Assembly (NCBI RefSeq): GCF_004138495.1
Contig: NZ_ML142856.1
Span: forward strand, 81,374 to 105,267
DNA length: 23,894 nt
Source: Phytoactinopolyspora endophytica
GTDB lineage: Bacteria > Actinomycetota > Actinomycetes > Jiangellales > Jiangellaceae
Direction: 5' to 3'
A program made the translations under genes and the position numbers. This document shows positions 15,430 through 23,161 of the stretch, piece after piece. The first letter of the stretch is position 1; every line of letters begins with the position of its first letter. The notes under the pieces were generated by a model. It was given only the letters and a program-made list of their open reading frames with translations. It was not told where the DNA came from and did no database searches.

Positions 15430-18258
15430 CTACTCCATCGCGGCGCGCTGCTTCGGATCGCCGTGGCAGCGCTTGAACTTCTTGCCAGACCCGCACGGGC
15501 ACAGGGCGTTACGTGCCACGCCCTCGAACTCGGCATCGCCGTCCTCGGTCTGGGCGGCATGCGCACCGCGGGCTCCACCGGCACCAGACGCGACAGCAGT
15601 ACCGCCCCCGGTCCGCTCGACTCGCTGCTGCACCTCAGCGTCCCCATCGACCGTGGGCGCACTGTACTGAAGCTGCGCCGGACGACGAGCCGGAGTGAGG
15701 CCCTCCGCCTCCACAACGGGAGCAGCCTCTCCGGCACCATCCCCCTCGGCCGTCTCCTTCTGCTTGACCTGGACCTCGAGGTTGAACACCAGCCGGACGG
15801 ACTCTTCCTTGATCCCGTCCATCATGGCGGTGAACAAGTCGAACCCCTCGCGCTGGTACTCGACGAGCGGCTGCTTCTGGGCGAATGCCCGCAGGCCGAT
15901 GCCTTCGCGCAGGTAGTCCATCTCGTACAGATGCTCGCGCCATTTGCGGTCGATGACCGTCAGCAGGACGCGCCGTTCCAGCTCGCGCATCACCTGGCTG
16001 CCGAGGGTCTCCTCGCGCTCCGCGTAGGCGTTGCGTGCGTCGGCGACGAGTTTCTCGACGAGGAAACCGGACGAGAGCCGTTCCCGGGCCCCGACCTCCT
16101 CGATCAGCTCATCCACATCGAGCGACACCGGGTACAACGTCTTCAGCGCGGTCCACAGCTCGTCGAGGTCCCAGGTCTCCGGGAAGCCCTCCCGGGTGGC
16201 CCCGCGGACGTAGCCCGTGACGGAGTCGTCGATCATGCTCAGGACCTGGTCGTGCAGGTCCTCGCCGCCGAGAACCCGCCGGCGCTCGTCGTAGATCAGG
16301 GTCCGCTGAGTGTTCAGCACATCGTCGTACTTCAGCACGTCCTTGCGCGCTTCGAAACTCTGCGCCTCACGTTGCGCCTGGGCACCCTTGACCGCGTTGC
16401 TCACCCGCTTGTGCTCGATGGGCACATCGTCGGGCTGGTTGAGCGTCCGCAGAATCATCTCGACCCACTCGGCCTTGAACAGCCGCATCAGGTCGTCCTG
16501 CAGCGACAGGTAGAAGCGCGACTCTCCCGGGTCGCCCTGCCGCCCGGACCGGCCGCGCAGCTGGTTGTCGATCCGGCGAGACTCATGGCGCTCGGTGCCC
16601 AGCACGTAGAGGCCGCCGAGCTCGCGGACCTCATCCCGCTCCGCGGCCACCTGCGCCTCGTACTTCTCAAGCGCAGCAGGTTCCGCGGCCGCGTACTCTT
16701 CCGGGTTCTCCACCGGATCGAGGCCGCGCTGTTTCAGTTCCGCGGCCGCCATGAACTCGTGGTTGCCGCCGAGCATGATGTCGGTTCCGCGACCCGCCAT
16801 GTTGGTGGCGACGGTCACCGCACCGCGGCGGCCCGCCTGCGCGATGATGGCCGCTTCCCGGTCGTGTTGCTTCGCGTTGAGAACCTCGTGCGGGACGCCA
16901 CGCTTGCGCAGCAGCTGAGACAGCCGCTCCGACTTCTCCACGCTGGTTGTACCGACAAGCACGGGCTGGCCGTTCTTGTGCCGATCCACCAGGTCCTCCG
17001 CCACGGCGACATACTTCGCGTCCTCGGTACGGTAGATCTGGTCGTCCTGATCCATCCGTGCCAGCGGTCGGTTGGGCGGAATCGGCACCACGCCGAGGCT
17101 GTAGATCTTGTCGAACTCGCTGGCTTCCGTCATGGCCGTACCGGTCATACCGGCCAGCTTGTCGTAGAGGCGGAAATAGTTCTGCAGCGTCACCGAGGCC
17201 AGCGTCTGGTTCTCCTGCTTGATCTCCACCCCTTCCTTCGCCTCGATCGCCTGGTGCATGCCCTCGTTGTAGCGGCGACCGCCCAGGACGCGACCAGTGT
17301 GCTCGTCGACGATGAGGACGCTGCCGTCCACCACGACGTATTCCTTGTCCCGCCGGTACAGTTCCTTCGCCTTGATCGAGTTGTTGAGGTACTGGATGAG
17401 CGGGGTGTTGGCGCTCTCGTAGAGGTTCTCGATACCGAGCCAGTCCTCCACCCGCTCGATACCGGGCTCGAGGATCCCGACGGTGCGCTTCTTCTCGTCC
17501 ACCTCGTAGTCGGTTTCACGACGCAGCCGCTGCGCGAGTTTGGAGAACTCGCCGTACCACTTGGTGGGCTGATCGGCCGGACCGGAGATGATCAGGGGCG
17601 TGCGGGCCTCGTCGATCAGGATGGAGTCGACCTCGTCGACGATGGCGAAGTTATGCCCCCGCTGAACCATGTCCTCGACGCGCTGCGCCATGTTGTCGCG
17701 GAGGTAGTCGAAGCCGACCTCGTTGTTCGTGCCGTACGTGATGTCGGCCGCGTAAGCGGCGCGTCGCTGGGTGGAATTCAGGCCGTTGACGATGGTGCCG
17801 ACCTCGAGACCGAGGAAGCGGTGGATGCGTCCCATCCACTCCGCGTCCCGTCGGACCAGATAGTCGTTGACGGTGACGACGTGGACACCCTTCCCGCTCA
17901 GCGCGTTGAGGTACGACGGCAGGGTGGCGACCAGGGTCTTACCCTCACCGGTCTTCATCTCGGCGATGTTCCCGAGATGCATCGCCGCGCCACCCATGAT
18001 CTGGACGTCGAAATGACGCTGTCCCAGCGTCCGCTTCGCCGTCTCACGTACGGTGGCGAACGCCTCCGGCAGGAGGTCGTCGAGCGTCTCGCCCTCCTCC
18101 AACCGCTTCCGGAACTCGTCGGTCATGCCGCGCAGTTCGTCGTCGGACAGAGCGGTGAAGTCCTCTTCGATGCTGTTGACCTGTTTGACGATCCCCTCGA
18201 GGCGCTTGAGGATCTTGCCCTCCCCAGCGCGGAGGATCTTGTCGAGCAATACGGGCAC
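15430..18258 (-). CDS. secA: Preprotein translocase ATPase SecA
   Basis: SecA drives unfolded preproteins through the SecYEG channel by ATP hydrolysis at the inner face of the membrane. The 942-residue protein has the N-terminal signature [16 protein letters not shown], the Walker A motif MKTGEGKT (101-108) and the DEAD-type Walker B DEVD (208-211) followed by [15 protein letters not shown]. The preprotein-binding and helical wing domains follow. After a variable Gly/Ala/Glu-rich linker, the C-terminal zinc motif [14 protein letters not shown] (920-933) binds SecB or ribosome-type partners in other species. The GTG at 18258 is preferred to the TTG at 18267: AGGAG (18268-18272) lies 9 nt from the GTG but touches the TTG. 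The gene is divergent from the double-GNAT gene. A structured repeat follows its stop codon. Full length and intact; housekeeping SecA1 type. Confidence 0.99.
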   Translation of the reverse strand: MPVLLDKILRAGEGKILKRLEGIVKQVNSIEEDFTALSDDELRGMTDEFRKRLEEGETLDDLLPEAFATVRETAKRTLGQRHFDVQIMGGAAMHLGNIAEMKTGEGKTLVATLPSYLNALSGKGVHVVTVNDYLVRRDAEWMGRIHRFLGLEVGTIVNGLNSTQRRAAYAADITYGTNNEVGFDYLRDNMAQRVEDMVQRGHNFAIVDEVDSILIDEARTPLIISGPADQPTKWYGEFSKLAQRLRRETDYEVDEKKRTVGILEPGIERVEDWLGIENLYESANTPLIQYLNNSIKAKELYRRDKEYVVVDGSVLIVDEHTGRVLGGRRYNEGMHQAIEAKEGVEIKQENQTLASVTLQNYFRLYDKLAGMTGTAMTEASEFDKIYSLGVVPIPPNRPLARMDQDDQIYRTEDAKYVAVAEDLVDRHKNGQPVLVGTTSVEKSERLSQLLRKRGVPHEVLNAKQHDREAAIIAQAGRRGAVTVATNMAGRGTDIMLGGNHEFMAAAELKQRGLDPVENPEEYAAAEPAALEKYEAQVAAERDEVRELGGLYVLGTERHESRRIDNQLRGRSGRQGDPGESRFYLSLQDDLMRLFKAEWVEMILRTLNQPDDVPIEHKRVSNAVKGAQAQREAQSFEARKDVLKYDDVLNTQRTLIYDERRRVLGGEDLHDQVLSMIDDSVTGYVRGATREGFPETWDLDELWTALKTLYPVSLDVDELIEEVGARERLSSGFLVEKLVADARNAYAEREETLGSQVMRELERRVLLTVIDRKWREHLYEMDYLREGIGLRAFAQKQPLVEYQREGFDLFTAMMDGIKEESVRLVFNLEVQVKQKETAEGDGAGEAAPVVEAEGLTPARRPAQLQYSAPTVDGDAEVQQRVERTGGGTAVASGAGGARGAHAAQTEDGDAEFEGVARNALCPCGSGKKFKRCHGDPKQRAAME

Positions 18259-18462
18259 GCGGGTCAACTCCTAGCCAACGTTTATCTGCAAGACGGCATG
18301 AGCCACTGGGGCTTCGACATTCCATGGTACGTCGCAACCGCGGAAGGTTAACGACTCGGCGACGCAGACAGTGCCCGCGTCCGAACCCCTCACCTCGCGC
18401 AGCGGACTTCTGACGCATTATCGATTGCCGTATACCTACCGCACCTGGGCAGGATACCCCTT

Positions 18463-19575
18463 ATGGAACCGTTCGAGCTCCGCGGTGACCGCGTGCTGTT
18501 GTCCGCTCCGACCGCCGACGACGTGGATCGGATCGCCGAACTCTGCCAGGACGCCCAAGTCCAGGAGTGGACGAGACTGCCTTCGCCGTACACACGAGGC
18601 CATGCCGCGGACTTCATCAACCTGGCCTACCAGGGCTGGGCACAGGGCACAGAGCTGAGCTGGGCGCTGCGCGAGTCGCACGACGGCACAGTCCTAGGCA
18701 TGATCGGCCTGAACCTCGATGGCCACGGCTCGGGGGAGATCGGGTTCTGGATGGGCCCGAAGGGCCGCGGCCGCGGTCTGGTCACAACCGCGGTCCGGCT
18801 TGTCATCGAGCGCGCGTTCGCACCGGAAGGGCTCGGCCTGCAGCGAATGGTCTGGCAGGCGTACGTAGGCAACTGGGCGTCACGCCGGGTGGTGTGGCGG
18901 CTGGGGTTCACCTTCGAAGGCACTCTCCGGTCGCATCTGGTCCAACGTGGCCGGCGACGAGACGCCTGGGTGGCGACCCTGCTCCCCGGCGATCCGTCAC
19001 AGCCGACGACACCGTGGCTGGACATACCCACGATCTACGGCACCCGCGTGATGCTCCGGCCGTTCGACGAGTCCGACGCCGACGCCGTGCGGGAGGCGTG
19101 TACCGATCCCATCACCAGGCGCTGGCTGACACTACCGGAGGCCTACACCCTCGCCGATGCGCGTGGGTTCATCCGCGGGATCTCCGAGTCCGCCGCATCC
19201 GGCACGGGCATCACATGGGCGGCAGCGCACCCCGCCGGCGGGCCGGCACTCGGTTGCTTCTCGCTGGCCCTCGAGGGGCCACATCGCGACCAGGGATCGA
19301 TCGGATATTGGGTCCATCCCACAGCGCGCGGCGTCGGCGTCGCCACGGAGGCGGTCAGGCTGATGATCCGCCATGCCTTCGTCGCCACCGACGACGGCGG
19401 GCTCGGACTGCGGCGTCTACGGGTGACGCATGCCGAGGGCAACGACGCCTCGCGCAGAGTCATCGAGCGCATCGGATTCCGCCGCAGCGGCGTTGAGCGT
19501 TCCGCCGTCCGGCTTCCCGACGGCACGTTCGACGACCATCACTGGTACGACCTGCTTCCGGACGACCTCGCCTGA
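18463..19575 (+). CDS. Tandem double GNAT-domain N-acetyltransferase (RimJ/RimL type)
   Basis: This 370-residue protein consists of two complete GNAT domains in one chain. Domain 1 (about 8-175) has the acetyl-CoA pyrophosphate loop GPKGRGRGL (98-106) and the C-terminal NWASRRVVWRLGF. Domain 2 (about 192-368) has HPTARGVGVAT (285-295) and NDASRRVIERIGF. Both resemble the RimJ/RimL subgroup, which acetylates protein N-termini or small amines; the substrate here is unknown. The loops keep the R/Q-x-x-G-x-G/A pattern in both halves, so both could bind acetyl-CoA. The ATG at 18463 follows AGGATACC. A weak TTCTGA-17 nt-TATACC pair (18408-18436) is a possible promoter. It is divergent from secA with 204 nt between and convergent with the winged-helix gene. 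Confidence 0.92.
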   Translation: MEPFELRGDRVLLSAPTADDVDRIAELCQDAQVQEWTRLPSPYTRGHAADFINLAYQGWAQGTELSWALRESHDGTVLGMIGLNLDGHGSGEIGFWMGPKGRGRGLVTTAVRLVIERAFAPEGLGLQRMVWQAYVGNWASRRVVWRLGFTFEGTLRSHLVQRGRRRDAWVATLLPGDPSQPTTPWLDIPTIYGTRVMLRPFDESDADAVREACTDPITRRWLTLPEAYTLADARGFIRGISESAASGTGITWAAAHPAGGPALGCFSLALEGPHRDQGSIGYWVHPTARGVGVATEAVRLMIRHAFVATDDGGLGLRRLRVTHAEGNDASRRVIERIGFRRSGVERSAVRLPDGTFDDHHWYDLLPDDLA

Positions 19576-19585
19576 CCCGGAGCTT

Positions 19586-19788
19586 CGGAATTCCTGGGAG
19601 GGGTCTGGAGGCTCAAGCCCAGCCGGGCCACGGACCAACCGGAACTGGCCCACCGGCGTAACCCGCCGCCTCCAGACCCCCTTCCAGGAATTCCGGAGCG
19701 GTCAACCGCCACGGACCAACCGGAATTGCCCTACCGGCGCAACCCGCCGCCTCCAGACCCCCTCCCAGGAATTCCGGAGCGGTCAACC
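19586..19788. repeat. Inverted repeat plus two 81-bp tandem repeats between convergent genes; possible bidirectional terminator
   Basis: An 81-bp unit occurs twice in tandem (about 19627-19707 and 19708-19788). It contains CACGGACCAACCGGAA, AACCCGCCGCCTCCAGACCC and GGAATTCCGGAGCGGTCAAC. A third, inverted partial copy lies at 19586-19612, beginning CGGAATTCCTGGGAGGGG. It can pair over about 27 bp with either 19668-19695 or 19749-19776, giving two alternative hairpins. The second unit includes the TCA that is the stop codon of the winged-helix gene (19783-19785). The hairpin lies just after the GNAT stop. No T-run is present. A role as bidirectional transcription terminator is plausible but not shown. 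Confidence 0.85.
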
Positions 19789-20997
19789 GATCTGCCGGAG
19801 AACGTTGTCCAGCTCAGGAGCGAGGTCCCCCGGGCCGACGACAGCGACACTGTCCAGCCCGAGCCAATGTGCCATACCCACAAGCTCGGCCGCGAGCTCC
19901 TCCGCGGTCTCCGCGGGAGCGTCGGGCTCGCCCCAGGCGGCCTGAACCAGCAGCACTCTGCCGTCCCGGTCGGACTTGAGGTCGACGCGGGCGACGAGGC
20001 GGTCTCCGAGCAGGAACGGCAGCACGTAATAGCCGTGCACCCTCTTGTCCCGGGGGACGTAGATCTCCAACCGGTAGCGGACCCCGAACAGGGCCTGTGT
20101 CCGGGCCCGTTCCCAGATCAGAGAGTCGAACGGGCTGAGCAGTGCACGGGCCCGTACCCGGCGCGGCACCCGTGCATCCCGGTACAGATAAGCGCTCCGG
20201 TTCCATCCGTCTACGCTGACCGGCAACAACTCCCCGCTGTCCACCAGCTCGGACACGGCCTGACGCGCGCCCGCGGCCGGCAGCCGGAAGTAGTCACGCA
20301 GACACTGTTCGGTGCCTACACCATGCGAGCGAGCCGCGATCCGGACCAACTCGCGATACGTCTCCTCCACCGATGGAGTCGGCGCAGCGAGCACGTCCGC
20401 AGGCACCACCCGCTCAGGGATGTCGTAGAGACGAGCGAACGAACTGTTCCGAGCTGCGGATGTGACCTCGCCCGCCCAGAACAAATACTCGAGGGCCGCC
20501 TTCACATCCGACCAGTTCCAGCCCCAATGATCCGTACGACGAGGCGCGTCATGCTCAATCTCGCCGGCCGTGACCGGCCCCAGCCGCTTGACCTCGTCGA
20601 GCACCCAGCTGACGAACTCCGGCTGTTCCCGCGCGAGGCGACGCATGCCGCCCCACGCGGCCTCGTCCGCCTTGGCCATCCGGTGCCTCAGATATGGCTG
20701 CATCTGCACCGGAACCAACGACGCTTCATGCGCCCAGTACTCGAACAGCAGCCGCGGCGCTTTCGCCGACGCTCGGTCCAGCAGCTCCCGCGGGTACGCA
20801 CCGAGCCGGCTGAAGACGGGCAGATACTGCGAGCGTGAGAGCACGTTGACCGAGTCGATCTGGATGATGCCTACCCGGTCGAACACACGACGGAGCGCCC
20901 GTCGATCCGGCCGTGCGGGACGCGCATCCGCGAACCCTTGTGCCGCCAGCGCGACCCGCCGGGCCGCGGAGCGCGACAGCGTCTCACGATTCCCCAT
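19783..20997 (-). CDS. Winged-helix protein of the YcaQ/AlkZ (HTH_42) DNA glycosylase family
   Basis: This 404-residue protein matches the HTH_42 (formerly DUF1006) family of tandem winged-helix DNA glycosylases. Members excise bulky alkyl adducts and unhook interstrand crosslinks. The N-terminal [14 protein letters not shown] helix is typical. The segment [23 protein letters not shown] carries Gln46-Ile-Asp48, the Q-hydrophobic-D motif I recall for the YcaQ-like branch (the AlkZ-like branch has Q-hydrophobic-Q). [10 protein letters not shown] and the C-terminal [20 protein letters not shown] with [23 protein letters not shown] are further family landmarks. The ATG at 20997 fits where homologues begin; TAGCGT lies 7 nt upstream and suggests leaderless transcription. 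A GTG at 21057 would add 20 atypical residues. It lies between hpf and secA on the same strand. Confidence 0.9.
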   Translation of the reverse strand: MGNRETLSRSAARRVALAAQGFADARPARPDRRALRRVFDRVGIIQIDSVNVLSRSQYLPVFSRLGAYPRELLDRASAKAPRLLFEYWAHEASLVPVQMQPYLRHRMAKADEAAWGGMRRLAREQPEFVSWVLDEVKRLGPVTAGEIEHDAPRRTDHWGWNWSDVKAALEYLFWAGEVTSAARNSSFARLYDIPERVVPADVLAAPTPSVEETYRELVRIAARSHGVGTEQCLRDYFRLPAAGARQAVSELVDSGELLPVSVDGWNRSAYLYRDARVPRRVRARALLSPFDSLIWERARTQALFGVRYRLEIYVPRDKRVHGYYVLPFLLGDRLVARVDLKSDRDGRVLLVQAAWGEPDAPAETAEELAAELVGMAHWLGLDSVAVVGPGDLAPELDNVLRQIG

Positions 20998-21133
20998 GTC
21001 GGGGACGCTACCAACCGCCTCCGACAACCTCGCCGTGTCTTCCGTGACCGTCCTCACCGACGGCTGGGCAAGCCCGTACTATCTGCGAACGGTTGGGCGA
21101 CGCAACCCCGAGACCAGGGCCAAGACCGGGAAG

Positions 21134-21253
21134 GGCCGGGGAAGTTCGTCGAGCGATCTTCAGTCGGCGGCCGCTCCACGCAACCAGCACGGAGAGCCAT
21201 CCGCCGACTGCGTGAGAGCGAGATGAATTCCCCGGCCCACCCAGGCGACCACA
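21134..21253 (-). repeat. Structured intergenic element, copy downstream of hpf
   Basis: GGCCGGGGAA (21134-21143) pairs with TTCCCCGGCC (21228-21237), and CAGTCGGCGG (21161-21170) with CCGCCGACTG (21201-21210), both without mismatch. The two internal strands are 17 nt each and the apical region 30 nt, the same as in the secA-downstream copy, with ACGCAACC again in the loop and CTCC/GGAG as a short upper stem. Relative to that copy, three stem positions change as complete pairs. The conserved flank ACCCAGGCGACCACA ends at 21253. On the minus strand the stem starts 43 nt after the hpf stop codon and lies about 136 nt upstream of the winged-helix start. Confidence 0.88.
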
Positions 21254-21280
21254 ATGTGTCGACGCCGTAGCGCCGTGGCA

Positions 21281-21961
21281 TTACACGTCCAGACGGATCA
21301 CGCCATAGTCGTAGCCCTGCCTGCGGTACACCACACATGGCATTTTCGAATCGGAGTCGACGAACAGGTAGAAGTCGTGACCGACGAGCTCCATCTCGTA
21401 AAGAGCCTGGTCACGCGTCATCGGAGTGGCCTTGTGCGTCTTCTCCCGAACCACCATCGGCCCGTTTCGTTCGACATAGACGTCAGGATCCTCCGCCTCA
21501 GCCACCAACGGGGCGCTGGGCCGCATCTCGGATTTCGGCGCCGGTGTGCTCAACGGCGCGGCCGGCTGCTCGGGCACAGGGGCTTCCATGCCAGCGCTGC
21601 TTCCCCCGTTGAGAGGGGCTGTCGCCGCGGCCACGGACATCGGAGTCCTGTTGCCGTGGTGAACTCGGCGACGATCCGCCGCCTTGCGCATCCTGCCGAC
21701 CAGCTTGTCCAGTGCGAGGTCCAGCGCCGCTCGCTTGTCGGACGCGGCGGCCTCGGCCCGGATCACGGGGCCCTTGGAGTGCACGGTCAACTCGACACGC
21801 TCCGACTCGTCGGCTCGCCTCGGATTGCGCTCCGTGGCCACCTCGACCTCTACCCGTATGACCTTGTGGTCGAACTTCGACAGCTTGGAGAGCTTCTCGG
21901 CTACGTGGTCGCGGAAACGCTCCGGCACGTCTGTACGACGGCCCTTGACGACAATATCCAC
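21281..21961 (-). CDS. hpf: Ribosome hibernation promoting factor, long form (HPF/RaiA)
   Basis: Long HPF binds the decoding region of 30S subunits and dimerises 70S ribosomes into inactive 100S particles under stress or stationary phase. The 226-residue product has the N-terminal HPF/RaiA fold (about 1-105, from MDIVVKGRRTDVPERFRDHV through the RKAADRRRVHH helix). A Pro/Ala-rich linker (about 106-165) follows. The C-terminal dimerisation domain (about 168-226) contains VVREKTHKATPMTRDQALYE, MELVGHDFYLF and YRRQGYDYGVIRL. The GTG at 21961 is the start: GGGAGG (21968-21973) lies 6 nt upstream and the fold begins immediately. An in-frame ATG at 22093 would add an unrelated N-terminus. A structured repeat lies 43 nt beyond the stop. 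Upstream there is a 329-nt gap with hairpins, consistent with its own promoter. Confidence 0.97.
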   Translation of the reverse strand: MDIVVKGRRTDVPERFRDHVAEKLSKLSKFDHKVIRVEVEVATERNPRRADESERVELTVHSKGPVIRAEAAASDKRAALDLALDKLVGRMRKAADRRRVHHGNRTPMSVAAATAPLNGGSSAGMEAPVPEQPAAPLSTPAPKSEMRPSAPLVAEAEDPDVYVERNGPMVVREKTHKATPMTRDQALYEMELVGHDFYLFVDSDSKMPCVVYRRQGYDYGVIRLDV

Positions 21962-22290
21962 TCGTAACCTCCCGGTTTGGGTTAGACGGTCGAGACCACA
22001 CCCGAACACCAGGGGAAGCACCCCCGGCGCTCCAGCTGCACGCGGTACCGAACGGACCGCGGTGCTACAGAGCGGACAACGGGTGCCATGCACAAACGTT
22101 AGCTGCTTGTCGCTCGTAGTACACGTTGATCTCGCATGTTCGTAAACTTCTTACCTTCTTCACAGCCGCGTCTCCGGCGGCCGTCCAGTTCACACCCGCG
22201 GTCTCTGTGCAGGTGCGGGGGCCTGTCAGGCCCGCACTATGTTCAGTTGTGCTGCGCCCCGCCGCACTGTGCCCGGTCGTGCCGCACGTG
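21962..22290. other. 329-nt gap between the comF-like gene and hpf: no gene, several hairpins
   Basis: I see no coding region here. On the minus strand it should contain the end of the comF transcript (hairpin at 22213-22237) and then the hpf promoter and leader. Near hpf the leader can form CGCGGT/ACCGCG (22041-22046 with 22056-22061) and a short GGGG/CCCC hairpin (22012-22015 with 22021-22024) before the ribosome binding site. A weak promoter-like TTTACG with TACTAC 19 nt later lies around 22115-22145. Nothing more specific can be supported. Confidence 0.5.
22213..22237 (-). terminator. GC-rich hairpin downstream of the comF-like gene; probable terminator
   Basis: GTGCGGGGGCCTG (22213-22225) pairs with CAGGCCCGCAC (22227-22237), an 11-bp stem with a two-G bulge and a very tight loop. 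It lies 53 nt after the comF-like stop codon on the transcribed strand. There is no T-run, so it would be a U-less terminator of the kind proposed for actinobacteria. Its position between comF and the hpf leader fits separate transcription of the two genes. Confidence 0.5.
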
Positions 22291-23004
22291 TCACGGAGTG
22301 CCGGCGACGGCAACGACGGCGGCGCCGCATGGTCGCAACCCGGTCTCGCTGAGTGCACGAGCCGCTTCACGCAACGTCGCGCCACTCGTGACCACGTCAT
22401 CGACCAGTACGGGACATCGGGCCCGCAGCAGCCTCGTGGCGCTGCGACGGACCGTCATAGAGCCGCGCAGGTTCGCCGCGCGTGCCACTCTGCCGAGATG
22501 CGCCTGATCATCGACGGTGCGTACGTGTCGCAGGGCGGGAACCACGGTCGCGCTGTCGCCGGCCCGCCGCAGAGTCGAAGCCGCGCGACGGGCGATGCGC
22601 AGCACAGGGTCGTGTCCCCGGCCCCGGACGGTAGAGCGACGCGACGGTATCGGAACCAGCGCCGCCGGACGACGGCCACAATGCGGGCAGCCGCCGTCGG
22701 CCGCGGACAAAGCCGTGACAGCGACGGCCAAGGCATCACCGAGCGGTCTGCTCAGCGCCAGCCGACCGTGCTCCTTGTGGTCGACGATGACAGATCCAGC
22801 CACCCCGGCGTAGGCGGCGGCACCGGCCACCCGGAGATCGGCCGAACCCGGAAGGTCATACACCGGAGCCGATGGGCCGACGAGCTCGTCGCGGCAGCCG
22901 TTGCAGAGCAGGCCGGCTACCTCCCCGCACCCGGCGCAGGCGCTGCCGAGTACCAAGTCTTCGCCGGCGACGACGAACTCCGTCAGCCGTTGATGTATCC
23001 GCAT
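22291..23004 (-). CDS. ComF family phosphoribosyltransferase-like protein
   Basis: This 237-residue protein matches the ComF/GntX family. The N-terminus has a zinc-ribbon pattern with cysteines at 23, 26, 34 and 37, and a further CPHC at 106-109. A type I phosphoribosyltransferase domain follows, with the PRPP-binding loop VLVDDVVTSGAT (199-210). The family motif around KEHGRLALSRPLG (77-89) is also present. In competent bacteria ComF is needed for DNA uptake. In actinobacteria the role is unknown and no other competence gene is in the window. The ATG at 23004 has AGGTGGAG 7 nt upstream. Its place between lpqB and hpf repeats the conserved actinobacterial order (Rv3242c in M. tuberculosis occupies the same slot). 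Confidence 0.92.
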   Translation of the reverse strand: MRIHQRLTEFVVAGEDLVLGSACAGCGEVAGLLCNGCRDELVGPSAPVYDLPGSADLRVAGAAAYAGVAGSVIVDHKEHGRLALSRPLGDALAVAVTALSAADGGCPHCGRRPAALVPIPSRRSTVRGRGHDPVLRIARRAASTLRRAGDSATVVPALRHVRTVDDQAHLGRVARAANLRGSMTVRRSATRLLRARCPVLVDDVVTSGATLREAARALSETGLRPCGAAVVAVAGTP

Positions 23005-23100
23005 ACCCGTGCTCCACCTGGTACGCCGGTGCCTACCTGGCTGGCAGGCTTCCGGTACCTTCCACCCTACGCCCGGCCCGGCCCGCAGCGAACCCCAATC

Positions 23101-23135
23101 GTGACCTTTGACAGCCCTGGCCTACGCGAGGTCAC
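23101..23135. repeat. Short inverted repeat between lpqB and the comF-like gene
   Basis: GTGACCT (23101-23107) and AGGTCAC (23129-23135) form a perfect 7-bp dyad with 21 nt between the arms. It lies 26 nt after the lpqB stop and about 97 nt before the comF-like start. It could be a regulator site upstream of comF or a weak terminator for lpqB. Nothing else is recognisable in 23005-23161. Confidence 0.35.
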
Positions 23136-23161
23136 TGCCCGGCGGCGCACCGAAGCACCAC

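Noticed and set aside
15358..18351. 997-residue open frame on the plus strand
   Set aside because: It lies antisense to secA, whose motifs are unmistakable on the other strand. High GC leaves long stop-free antisense frames; the product is His/Val/Arg-rich with no family motifs.
21962..22093. 44-residue N-terminal extension of hpf from an ATG at 22093
   Set aside because: The HPF fold and a strong GGGAGG site both place the start at the GTG at 21961; the extension is Cys/Pro/Gly-rich and unlike the family.
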